Assembly (NCBI GenBank): GCA_020747065.1
Contig: JAGMVK010000003.1
Coordinates: 682,001 to 746,000 of the forward strand
DNA: 64,000 bases
Direction: 5' to 3'
Origin: Cadophora sp. MPI-SDFR-AT-0126
Taxonomy: Eukaryota; Ascomycota; Leotiomycetes; Helotiales; Ploettnerulaceae
The notes below the pieces were generated by a model, which ran no database searches, was not told the origin of the DNA, and worked only from the letters and a program-made list of their open reading frames with translations. Each line of letters begins with the position of its first letter. The first letter of the stretch is position 1. A program made the translations under genes and the position numbers. Below are positions 12,187-22,788 of the stretch, one piece after another.

Positions 12187-14040
12187 TCAAATGGACCTCC
12201 AAGAAATATCAGACCACAGTGGTGCAGGCGAATGACCTAGAGGAACCACGACTTCAGTATCGAAAGACTGACCAGAAATGAATGTGTGGCCTAGAAACAG
12301 GGAAGTAGTAAAATTAGAATTGTCGTCGTCTTTGGGATACTTTTGCTGAGAATGATTGGAATGGTCCGTCTCGGTGATCAAGCTAGATGCACGAGCTCGA
12401 CCGTTCGCCACAGGCCATCCAAGCCTGATATCAGTGAACCAGAGTCTGAGGACGGCAATCTCCCACTGAGTGCCAGCTTCGTTTCCTCCACTTTCGTAGA
12501 TCCTGGCAAGAAAATTGACTTCGAGGGGCGATCCTCGGAGAGACTTTAACATCCAGTCATTGATTCTTGCCATAAAACGGTCTGACATCTCGTCAGGAAT
12601 GGGTTCGTATTTCTTGAGGTCCTCGTGGTTTCGACCAGAGTGAAGTGGGAGTAAGATTGGATGCTTTACATACTCTGACGTCTGAGCTCCTGAGTTAAGT
12701 CCTTCTTCTCCGTGAAAGGATGCTGCCTCCAGGGCTTCGAATTCAGTTGGCTCCCCATCCTCATCTATCAAACCTCGAGAGACACAGTATAACTTCAATT
12801 CCACCAGTTCTTTTTCGAGTATGTCAATATCTTTGGCAAGACTGTCATATTCAGCTTGTGAGCCGTCCAACCAGGCCTGATCATCTTCATTCAAAGTCAT
12901 TCCGAATCTGCCACGTGATTCTTTCTCCTCTCCCAGTGCGCGCTTCTCGTCCAAAAGATTGTCTCGACGCTCGTGTAGAAGGTCCAGATCTCCTTGCTTG
13001 GAAAGAAATTTAGTAACCGATGGGTGGTAGTTTGGTTCGTCAAATTCATCATCAGCAATAGACCAAGTATTTGTGCCGTCATGCGCAAGAACTGGGTCGG
13101 TAGCATTGTCAACTAGCATTAAAGGAGGTCGAGGCTGCTCAGTCTCTGAGAAAAAAGGCTTTTCGAGACGATTGAGTTTGAACTCAAGCCGACTTAATCT
13201 ATCCTCAAGAACAGTGCATTCGTATTCTTCGGGCCCGTAGGCGTTCCTCGCTCTTTGGCAATCGTCCATAAGTTCGTGAAGAGTTTTCTGGCCCATGCCT
13301 GGGAGTGCATCCTCGCCCAGATGAATGCGGTTCACCATTCTCTTGAATAAAAGGTTGTCAGCTTCTGCTTTTGCTGCCTCCATTCTCCTTAGTTCAGCTC
13401 GTTTCTCGCGGACTTGTGAGCGCACAACCAAAATTTCCTCACGCAAATTCCGAACTTCATGCCAAGCAACGCTTTGGTTCTGGGCTCCACGATATTGAAT
13501 TTCTGCCTGCAGAGTATTCTCCCCCTGATGGGTATGATCCATCTCCGCTGGACCTTCATCATGTTGGTCAAATGACTTTTGGGACATTTTCAATGGAGAT
13601 GTCGGATCAGCGGCAATGACATGAGACGCTGCAGAGGTGGATGGAAAATATCCGTGGGAAGAGCCAGGTGACTGAATTATTTCTGGAAGGATGGCATTTG
13701 GAGTGATATTCGAGGGTCTGTGAGGATCAGCTTCCGATACAGTCTTGGCAGTTGGAGTGTCAGTGATTTTGCTTTGAGATGTGGATTTCGCGTCAAGTCC
13801 TCGCCCAGCAATGCTCCGTGAAAGCTTTTTTGGCGAGGCGGACCCGATGTCCTCTCCCATAGGTGTATGAATTTCATTTTGACGTATCTCATAGGGCGAG
13901 TGCCCTGACACGAATGACTCCAAGTTAAGATCTCCATCCCTCCACGAAGCCTTCTTAGTTTGAGCCTCTACAGCCCAACATGGCTCGTGGAGCCACCCGC
14001 CAGCATCTGGTCCCAAATCTGATTGTGAGTGATAAGACAT
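12187..14040 (-). CDS. coiled-coil protein B, partner of a divergent DUF6590 gene (function unknown)
   Basis: This is a single-exon gene of 617 residues from the ATG at 14040 (the longer frame begins at a GTG). It has the same architecture as coiled-coil protein A: a disordered ~200-residue N-terminus, then a helical block with ARNAYGPEE and LEDRLSRLEFKLNRLE, a second with KFLSKQGDLDLL, FGMTLNEDDQAWLD and GLIDEDGEPTEFE, and a C-terminal block with WMLKSLRGSPLEVNFLARIYE followed by LRLWFTD. It is clearly closer to protein A than to protein C. The C-terminal ~60 residues differ from A and contain no membrane span. The divergent neighbour 665 bp away is a DUF6590 gene. No catalytic motif is visible. 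A structural or scaffold role is an inference from the coiled coils only. Confidence 0.85.
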   Translation of the reverse strand: MSYHSQSDLGPDAGGWLHEPCWAVEAQTKKASWRDGDLNLESFVSGHSPYEIRQNEIHTPMGEDIGSASPKKLSRSIAGRGLDAKSTSQSKITDTPTAKTVSEADPHRPSNITPNAILPEIIQSPGSSHGYFPSTSAASHVIAADPTSPLKMSQKSFDQHDEGPAEMDHTHQGENTLQAEIQYRGAQNQSVAWHEVRNLREEILVVRSQVREKRAELRRMEAAKAEADNLLFKRMVNRIHLGEDALPGMGQKTLHELMDDCQRARNAYGPEEYECTVLEDRLSRLEFKLNRLEKPFFSETEQPRPPLMLVDNATDPVLAHDGTNTWSIADDEFDEPNYHPSVTKFLSKQGDLDLLHERRDNLLDEKRALGEEKESRGRFGMTLNEDDQAWLDGSQAEYDSLAKDIDILEKELVELKLYCVSRGLIDEDGEPTEFEALEAASFHGEEGLNSGAQTSEYVKHPILLPLHSGRNHEDLKKYEPIPDEMSDRFMARINDWMLKSLRGSPLEVNFLARIYESGGNEAGTQWEIAVLRLWFTDIRLGWPVANGRARASSLITETDHSNHSQQKYPKDDDNSNFTTSLFLGHTFISGQSFDTEVVVPLGHSPAPLWSDISWRSI

Positions 14041-14705
14041 ACGACAAGACCAGAGAGACACTTTCGGAAGTCAGTCTCTGCCATACATGATGCGGTGTAC
14101 GTGGTCGGATGGTAGTCGATGTCATAGGAAATCATCCGACCGCATTAATCCGGCAAGGCTGACGGACGACGGTAAGTTTGAAATGCAAGAACGATAGAGC
14201 CTCACCCAGAGATGACAGTATCTGAAGTCGAAGGTTGGCAGATTTCCCGGTGGGCGTGGGGGGTGGGAGGTTGGTGTTGCAGCTGCAGAACCGGGACGCG
14301 CAGACAGGGCTGTCAGACATGGATCGTGCTCACCTGTTATATTATCCCGCTAGCCACATTACACAGATTGGCTGCTTCCACCATCGTCCAGCATAAGTAA
14401 AGCAGCGGCATTGCCACCTTGTCTGGTCACAGCGAATGGCATTCCATCAGCATTACTGGTGGCGCGAACAGTCGAGAGTGGTCCGCATTTTGACCAGTCA
14501 TTGAGGTCAAGTCGCGATGCACCTAAGAGAATTGAGCATTGTCGACATGCCAGTTGTCGAGGTGCGCTCCATTGGTCCGCTGGCTTGAGGCTCAACTTGT
14601 TGTCTCACGAGTTCTACCGAGTTTAAAGTCGTGCTCTGTGTTCCCCCGCAGTGATGAGCCGACCTCCAGCGTTATCGGCCACTTTCGCTGGCAAATAATG
14701 TCACG
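14041..14705. promoter_or_regulatory. shared divergent promoter region of pair B
   Basis: The 665 bp lie between the two ATGs of the divergent pair. Overlapping short frames on both strands (14132-14626) show no motif. A G-rich run (near 14258-14276) is the only compositional oddity. Confidence 0.5.
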
Positions 14706-16291
14706 ATGCCCAAACACAAGTCACATTCCAAAGAATCGAAGCGGTCGTCGTCCTCATCAACTCCAGCAGCCACTGGGACCGAGTATGAGTATCCCGGACT
14801 TTGGTGTGAGTGGGAGTGGGAGGTTGATAAGAAACGATGGATGCGTTATCGTCTGAAAAGTCCCGGTAAGGAGCACCTGTTGGACCTCTTGGAGAGCCAA
14901 GACCTGTACTTATTGTCCAATTTGTAGACGACTATGAATATGAATACGATCCTCCTGAGTCATCCAGTCAATCATCAGCAGACCCCAGACATGTTACTCA
15001 ATTGGAGCCGATCAACGAGCTGCAGGCTGCATCAAGTGGCCAGTATCAAACATCCAACAATTATGTAACCTCCACCAGCGCCACAGAACAACTCACTCGC
15101 AACTTCCAAGGTCTCAAAACAACTTCGACGCCCACACCCGTGACATTCACTCGACAAATTACGGATACTGTGGTACAACCAAGTTCACCAACTCATATCA
15201 GAACCCGGAATCCGTATGTTACTGAAGAAGAATTCGATCCCCGTATGCATCCCGCCCGTAGCGCCCAATGAAGAAACGTCCCTGACAGTCACAGACTACA
15301 AAGTTCACGATGCATGGCAATTTAAATGGGGAAGAGTATGACATCTACTCACGTCGCCCTTGAAAGCTCTGACTGGAGCAATATAGGTATTCAAAGTGCT
15401 CTGGACTGAGCCTAGAGGAGCCGGTGGAGGGAACGACTCTGATACCGGCACCTTGACAAGAGGAAAAGGAGAGACGAACGCCGAAGAATTTAGAAAAGTT
15501 CGTCGCTTCATCATTATCAACCCAATGGACGGTCACTGTATTTGCTTGTAAGGCCAGTCAATCGCTTAATTTTTTCGAACTAATACAGTTGCAGACCGAT
15601 CAACACGTATACAAGACAAGGGGTTACTAAGAAGGGTGTACATGCGAAGCATCATACAATTGCTTACTCGGACAAAAAGCCAGTATATATAAGAGGCGAA
15701 CGAGAGAAAGGCCTGACGAAGACACCGATTCGAATCTCTTGTCCAACCCGCCATAAGCTCGACGAGCGATCACGTTTGAACTACGCCAAGACATATACTG
15801 TCGAATATAATGTCAAAGTCTGGTTTATCGGAAAAGTACATGAAGATTCAGAATGGACACTGTCCACGGATTACAACAGGGTGCATCCGCTGTTGCAACC
15901 TCGTGGCGTGCCGCCTGAAGAGCAGACAAATACCGCTGTCCCCCACGCCGGAGGCGGGAGCTACAATACCGCCGTCTACCAACCACAGCTTCAACCAACA
16001 ACAACATCGTGGACTCCTGTCATAAGCACTCAGAGCTTCACCCAAGGTACAGACTGGGGAGACGCTCGGCCCAGCAGTAGTCTGTCCACTGGCAGTGGCG
16101 GCGGAAATGGCAGTTGGTCTTCGGTTCAAGACTTGAAACAGCGTGGGGAGGGAGCTGAGAATTCAGAGGAACATCACCCGGAGATAAGAGAAAATGCAGA
16201 CTATGCAGAAGAAGGATCAGTATATGAGACTGCTAGCCAAGGTGATGTGACAAATGAGTCACCAGATGACGATTTATACTCTGCAGATTGA
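14706..16291 (+). CDS. DUF6590-domain protein B' (five exons)
   Basis: The proposed exons are 14706-14865, 14928-15172, 15228-15335, 15387-15547 and 15595-16291; they sum to 1371 nt, giving 456 residues. The intron at 15173-15227 is the least certain border. The start MPKHK and the phase-1 first intron match A'. After a tryptophan-rich N-terminus (WCEWEWEVDKKRW) and a disordered arm, the DUF6590-like domain lies at ~152-325: TDYKVHDAWQFKWGRVFKVL, RRFIIINPMDGHCICLPINT, GVTKKGVHAKHHTIAYSDKK and LNYAKTYTVEYNVKVWFIGK. The tail is S/G/E-rich, acidic and ends in D/E-rich sequence. Two introns inside the domain sit at the same codons as in A', which supports a common origin by duplication. It is divergently paired with the coiled-coil gene at 12187-14040. 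Confidence 0.75.
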
Positions 16292-19200
16292 GTAATACCG
16301 TGTCCATTCCTTGGTACGGATCATTTCTGACTAGAAGTCATAGTGCAAACCAATCTCGTTTTCGCGGACCGGATTCTCGAGTGCATTTGGGACCATGGAT
16401 CGACGTTCTGACGATTGAGATTATGATTTTTTTCTCTTCTTCTTTTCCGTTTCCTTTGACTCGCGAAAGTCAAACAAATACGTTAGGTGTTGCGACTGCA
16501 CGCCGAGCCCACCATTGTCATTGGTGTGGATAGTCGACGGTTGCCATCTATGGCTTCCTTTCTTGCGACATTCTCGTTGTCTTTTTTTCCACGGTCGTAC
16601 ACGCTATAGCACGTTTCTCATCAGATGCCTCAACATAGCCAAGAGCTAGCTTCGCGGGTCTGAACTTCTTGTTCTTACTTCGCGCAACGGCAACAACATT
16701 GACAGATCGCTTCAACTTCAGTTCCATTTCATGAATCTCATTCTCATCATTCAATCTACGACTTAACGCCCTGCTGCATATGTACATGTCATTGGCAGAA
16801 TGTTGTAACTAGCACATAATACATTCAATTTATCGTTTATGCTCAAAACCGCGACATGCGCAGACCAGATGTGCTCTCGTTGGACAACAAACTCGATTTT
16901 TTAATCGAAAGAGAAAAAAAACATCATGACTCAACATAGACATGTCGTTGCAAGCTTCCTGCATGCGTACATACCCACCAGCCACACGCCACACGCCCCA
17001 TTCCAGCTACACGGAACCGATCCACCTCCACACCGCTGCTTCAACGTCCCCTTCCAAACCCCAAAATTCAAATTACCAAAATACATAATAACCGAGCTCG
17101 CAGTCTAGTGCATTCGTAAAACCCACAAAATGCCTCCTCGAACCTGTCCTGTACTCACCGTACGTTCAGCCCCCATAGGCTATGTCCAGGGGCGCGAAGG
17201 ACAGCAGCCCGCTTCCCGTCTGAGTGACTCAGCTCGGAGGACTCCTGGGCCAGGACATGGGCCACTCATGCCCTGACCTGCCCTGGCTAAGAGCCTTCAA
17301 CCGGAGTTTGCCCTGGCATAGGTCGAAAAATCACCGAGCTAACCCCTGCCCGTTTCGGCGGTTTCGGTGATTTCGGTCAACATCAGCCAGATGAGGCTGA
17401 CGATGCCAATTCGATCTTTGTCTGGTCGTCTGTCCGTAAGCCCCGCCCGAGTTTGGTACGCAAACGGACGTTAAACATTCTCCGAGCATAGTGATGTGAC
17501 GTATGTGCATGTGGAATCAATAGGTCTCGAGATCATCATGGTGAGAGGTATGATTCTGGCATACGTGGGAAAAGGCGCTGCTTGTCGCGAGGCTGTCGCT
17601 TTACTGGGCGTCGTGGCGGCTGGCTCGCGAAAATTGACTCCCTTGAGGAATCCGAGCTGAGTGAGAAAGAAAGAGAATTGGGAAGGTATTACGGTCTGAG
17701 GGACGGGATGAGTCGAGTAAGGATGAGTATGGTTGGGAATACGAAGGGGATGGGAGGGAGTTTGCACTTTGAGGCGTCTCGCTTAAAGAGGGTCGACACG
17801 GCTTGAAATAAGTGAAGTTTAGTCGCGAAATGAGTTTGGGTGTGACAAACGATAGTAGGATATGAATTTAATTGCCTTCAAATGGTATCTGATCCTTGTG
17901 TACACATACTCCTATGATAGCCTTCGTTTGCAGACTTGTACAGTGCACACCGAACTAATGAGTCCAATATTTGCCATGTGAGCCCAACTCCAATACCATA
18001 AATAACCCGAACGCCTGGTGGACGAGAAGATGAACAAACGGACTTTAAAGATGACTAAATATTAAATGTTTCAATGCGGACCCGCCGAGAAAGAACCCGA
18101 AAAGAGAATCGTGAATCATAGATAGATGGGCAGCGCGAATGAGTTGCGAAGGCAGAAGTTGACGAAGACAGACAAAGCCCAAAGCAGGCTTCCCGCACCG
18201 GGCCTAACGCCTACGCTATGTTGCTGTTGCTGAAAAGGAAATGAATGGGAACTATTAAAATTCGCCAGTACAGTCTAGCGAAGACAACTTTCGGTCTTCT
18301 CAATGCATGCTGCCAATGAGGCAATTGGTGTTGAGGGTTTGAATTGTGGTGATTCATTTATTCGTGAGTTAAATCAACACTCATTCGCATAGCGGGTTGG
18401 AGATTCGTTTCTGTGGTCAAGTAATCCAGGATTCGCCTGGAAAAGATGGTGGATTGGCATTTTGAGGGTCTTGAGACTGGAGGATCTGGACGGTGCGGAC
18501 TTTGGAGCATCGATGAAAATTGATCTGGACCATGGTTTCAAAGATGTCTCGGAATTCTATGCTAGTTGTGTCAGGAGAATATGGCGAGGGAGCGCGTTTC
18601 GATATGTGTGAGAGGCTCGATGGTGTCCAAAGCTGTGCCGTCGCTATGCTCTGATAGCGCCATAGTTGTGAATGAGTTTGCGTTGCTTTCAGTGATAGAC
18701 GTCAGGATGAAGTGATTGATGTTTTGGGGCTGGTGCTCTGTTCTAGTTCATCGGTGCCGGGTGGCGAAGGGTGCGATGCTCAGAGAACAATGGGAGAGGA
18801 GGGCCCAAGTTAATCCAAGTTACGGACTCGAGACGGCAGCGTTTGTCGGTTCATGCGCAACAGTTGGCAATATTGGCGTAATATCGGCGATGTCTCTGAG
18901 CTCCTTTGTACCTGAGGAAATGTATATTATCATTGAGCATCACAAGCGTATTTTCTCCATCGCCAGACTTATCTCTAGTCAGAAGCGTGACAGGACAACC
19001 GATCTGCGCTCCATTCGAGGTGAGTTGGCATTTACAAATTCATCATCAACAGGAGAATGAAAGGTCAGAGCGTCATTCAAGCCACTGCTCAAGCTCGCAC
19101 TGAATAGTGCCGATATCGCGTACATCTGTCTCTGCAGCAAAGGCATCGAAGCTGCTGGCGTTGAAGAGTGGACTTGCAAGATTACCAAGATCGTTCGTAC

Positions 19201-20178
19201 ACCACCCTCCATACAATATTCTGTCCACCTGTCATCTCCTCTCTCTAGCACTGTCTTGTAGTGTTTAAGAAACGCAAGGATATCCAATGCAATCGAAGTC
19301 CATAAACATCGGTCTGTTAACAAGGGAATCTTGAATCTCTTCCGGCAGTTATCTGTTCACACATCGAGCCTTGTTCTCCCATTTCGTCCTTTACATGCTT
19401 CGGAAGTCATACTCGTCTCTGCTCCCGTACGCGATAGAGCGATGCTACTCTCAACGAGTCGGCCTCCTAAGAGTGGCGAGCAATCCTGTTAATGCCGACT
19501 CCGGTATTTTCGAGGTTCTGTTTCGCAGGACGCGGTCAGGAACAAGCCATACGGCATAAAGCTGTCACAATAATTCGCATAAGCGAGAAATGTGCTCGCT
19601 TGTGGCCAAGTGAAGTAAAGTTGAAATAGATTTGGTCCTCGGATCAACACGCAAGCTGATGGTGAGTGTCAAAGGGCTAGAGTTGCGTGTTGAACCACTT
19701 TATCAACGGGTTTTGTAGGTTGTAGGGATGGACAAAAATGATGAAACGATCAATCAAGTAATATTTTGCTCCTTGGATATCAGTCCAGTGCCTATCACCA
19801 GAACGCGTCACGCGTCGATCTGTTGCTCCATGCTCCCTTACAGATGGTTTCCTGATACCAGCATGATTTCGTATCCCGTTATTATTCGAATTCCACTTTA
19901 TGAGCACATGGCTCGACGTTGAAAACATGGCCGGCTCGACGGGTACCAGAGAAAATGAATCTGTACGGCTTTCGCCGGAAATCGATATTTGAGCCCTTGT
20001 AGCTTGCCCTTCGTGAAATCCTAGCGGCGGTTCGGCATGGTAACTTGTTGTGATGAGCCAAGAGCCGCGTCTATGACATATTTACCTCCATTGAAATGAT
20101 GTCATTCTGCACGGTCAGAAATCTGTATTGAAGACGTCCAAGTCGCCTTTTGGTTGTTCGCGTTCCAACGATACCGCT
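16292..20178. other. 3.9-kb gene-poor spacer between units B and C
   Basis: No frame here has a recognisable product. The largest (18716-19060 plus, 18979-19323 minus) overlap each other and lack motifs. A short TTTCGG(C/T)G triplication is seen near 17354-17377. Composition is normal, so this is not a RIP-degraded element. It may hold untranslated or non-coding transcripts, but nothing in the sequence shows it. Confidence 0.5.
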
Positions 20179-21807
20179 CTAAGGTTTGATCATCGGCACG
20201 GCCTCATCGTCTTCGCGTGTGGCGAAAGAATCAGTTCCGCCGCCCATTATAATCTCCTCAAGACCTTCATCTCCAAAATCGACGCTCAAACTGCCCAAGC
20301 TAGGGAAGCTACTAGAGAAACCGCTCTTTGTGAATCCAGGACGACCAGTGCCACCATAGATGGCATCTATCCTGCTCATCTCATAGGATGCATCTGTATT
20401 TGCGCCAGCATCGTCCTTATTCCACATTGCGAGAGCCAGTGATGGCCAGTCATCTTCTGCAATCTTCTTTTCTGGACCAGGGTATTCGAAGTATATCCAG
20501 GCACGCAGTTGCAGTGCTTCCATCTTGCAGTTCTGCGCCCAGCCCAGTAGCCAGTTATTTACATACTCCCGCTTGTCGCTAAAGTTCAGAGTTTTGTGAC
20601 CGAAGTAGAAGGTTTCGGGAGAGGAGGCAAGCAGAGGAGATCGATCAAGTGCGTCGTCTACTGCATCCAACAAATCGTTCCTGAATGCGTCGTGCGGTTC
20701 ATAAACATGATCGGTGTCGGAGAAAAGCTTTTCATCGATGCATTTATGCCGGATATCAAACAGCTGGTCTTCAGTGACCCGAAGTCTCGCAACAGTTTCC
20801 TTGTAGGTCTCTGGATAGTCAGCCAGAAACTCTGCTGTCTGGCGCGATACGTTGATATTGTGTCGTTTCCGAAACGCTGCATCTTCATTGAGGTGTGCAT
20901 ACTCGCCCTCAAGCTCTTCCAGCTCGTCTTTCAGATTCTCTGCCTCTGTCACCTTTTCATGGTACTCTTGAACAAGCTCATGCGCGAGATCAAGACTTTC
21001 AAATTCGGATTCTGGTGGTTCGTAGGGTTTTACGAGAGGCGACAATATCTCATCAAGTTTTGTTTCCGGCAGATGTCCGATGGAGACATTATAGTGGCGG
21101 TAGAAATGATCTTCTTCTTGCTCCAACTCCTGCTCTTCATCGTTCAGACGCAATTCAAGTATATTCTGTTCTTCTTCCGCGGGACCCAATTCATCCTGTA
21201 TCCGGCGACACTCTTCGTAGATGGGTGTAAGTGCCCGTAAGTTTCGAAGATCGTCCAGGGCGATAATCTCTTCAACCCTCCTCATCAGGAGCGCAGAGGA
21301 GTCGCGGGCCGATTCCCGAAGTTCGCGAAGTTTTCTCCTCCTAGTTTGTATTAGGTGCCGTGTGCGAGAGAGTCTTCCACGAAGTATCTCCACCCGCTCT
21401 CTTGCGTGCATCTGGCGGGCTTGGATTTCTGCATCAATTTCGGAGCCCTCGTCATCCCACCCATTAACCGAAAAGTATGCGGAGTCTTTTCGCGGTGGAG
21501 GTGACCTTCCACTGCCAGAGAGTTGATTGTTCGGTGGGGGTTCGCATCTGTACTCTTTTCGCTCGTCATGTCTCGACGCACTTTCCGCATCATCTTCCCA
21601 TCTGACTTTCTGCGATCTAGGCATGGCGACTGATGCCATCTTCGATCTTTCGACATCATGTTTCGTGTGTAATTCTTCCGATGAATAGCTGATCGGTGAT
21701 TGGGTTGAGGTCGCCGTTGGCAGTATCTGAGCCTCATCGGTCAAAGGCTGAAAGAAGCCGCAATCTAATTTAAGAGTTTCCCCCTTCGAATCATGGTCTT
21801 CGGGCAT
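20179..21807 (-). CDS. coiled-coil protein C, diverged member of the array family (function unknown)
   Basis: This is a single-exon gene of 542 residues from the ATG at 21807. Its N-terminus is shorter than in A and B. The three blocks are still recognisable but diverged: YEECRRIQDELGPAEEEQ followed by LELRLNDEEQELEQEE; a long charged coiled coil (VTEAENLKDELEELEGEYAH) with FLADYPETY; and a C-terminal block with NNWLLGWAQNCKMEALQLRA and W-x6-MWNKDD. The spacing and the order of W residues match A and B. The tail is acidic, with no membrane span. It lies head to head with the DUF6590 gene at 22789. As with its relatives, no enzymatic motif is present, and I assign no function. Confidence 0.8.
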   Translation of the reverse strand: MPEDHDSKGETLKLDCGFFQPLTDEAQILPTATSTQSPISYSSEELHTKHDVERSKMASVAMPRSQKVRWEDDAESASRHDERKEYRCEPPPNNQLSGSGRSPPPRKDSAYFSVNGWDDEGSEIDAEIQARQMHARERVEILRGRLSRTRHLIQTRRRKLRELRESARDSSALLMRRVEEIIALDDLRNLRALTPIYEECRRIQDELGPAEEEQNILELRLNDEEQELEQEEDHFYRHYNVSIGHLPETKLDEILSPLVKPYEPPESEFESLDLAHELVQEYHEKVTEAENLKDELEELEGEYAHLNEDAAFRKRHNINVSRQTAEFLADYPETYKETVARLRVTEDQLFDIRHKCIDEKLFSDTDHVYEPHDAFRNDLLDAVDDALDRSPLLASSPETFYFGHKTLNFSDKREYVNNWLLGWAQNCKMEALQLRAWIYFEYPGPEKKIAEDDWPSLALAMWNKDDAGANTDASYEMSRIDAIYGGTGRPGFTKSGFSSSFPSLGSLSVDFGDEGLEEIIMGGGTDSFATREDDEAVPMIKP

Positions 21808-22788
21808 CAAGAGGCACGCTGCTCCTTCGAGGGAAGCAGTAACATCGAAGGTCCAGGTGTGCTAGTGAAGTGATCGTTATCAAACGTCTGCCCCTTCAGT
21901 CGAGAGTCTTGCGTCGCATCTGAAACTGCTCAAAGGTCAGTTGCAGTTGTAATGAAGAATACTTAAGGACAGCCACAGACACTACTTACCATAGCCTACC
22001 CCGAGTTGAGGCAACAAACGAATTCGATGCATCAGTTCTCGTGCCTCGAGCTGGGTCAAAACAGGGCGGAAAGCCTCAAGTAAATGGAAGAGGAGGGAAA
22101 TGGTGCTCCTGAAGTGCAGAGCCTCACAAGCTGAGCGATCAGCTTTCGATGCTAGGTACGAGAAGGCATGGAGGATGATGCCGATAAGGCACAGACACGT
22201 GGTGGCTGAAAATACGGGGAGCTTTAACCGCTTACTGCCCGGTGGGTTGGCTGTTGGCAACTTGGCGATGTGAGCACTGCACCAAGCTGAGTTAGCCCTT
22301 CTCGAGAGCCAAAGGCCAGCCACTCGATGGCCTCCACCCAATCTTCATCTTGCCTCTCCTCTCTCCAGCCTTGTAAACCAATTCTAAGCTTCTCACTGGT
22401 TGTCGTCCAGGTCGACATATGCATCTGCTTGCAACTTTTCATGCATACTACTAGTTCTACAGTACAGTAGTTCCCTGCATCATCTCATAGCATCTGCATG
22501 TGACGAACTCTGGCCTATCAATTGCGGCATCCACAAAGTTGCACGGCTGAAGCCTGTATCACTGCTGAAAAGGATGTATTCCCAAAACAAGCCCACCATC
22601 GAGCCATTGGTGCCCGCAGTCGATGAACATGCATTCACTGGGATACGTGGTCCGTCGACGCTCAGTGACCCAAACACAGAGCCGCAAGTCTTCTCGCCCT
22701 ATGCCCTATGGGAGGGGTTTAAAAGCTACAGCCCTGTGAGGTAAGTTGTGACTCGCTCCTTCTCCAGCACACATGCCGGGCCTCATCG
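21808..22788. promoter_or_regulatory. divergent upstream region of pair C
   Basis: The 981 bp lie between the two ATGs of the third divergent pair. The frames at 21982-22744 on both strands carry no motif and overlap each other, so I treat the stretch as regulatory or untranslated. Confidence 0.45.

Noticed and set aside
20596..21240. 214-codon plus-strand frame, hydrophobic
   Set aside because: Shadow of coiled-coil gene C on the other strand, for the same compositional reason; starts at a weak codon and has no motif.
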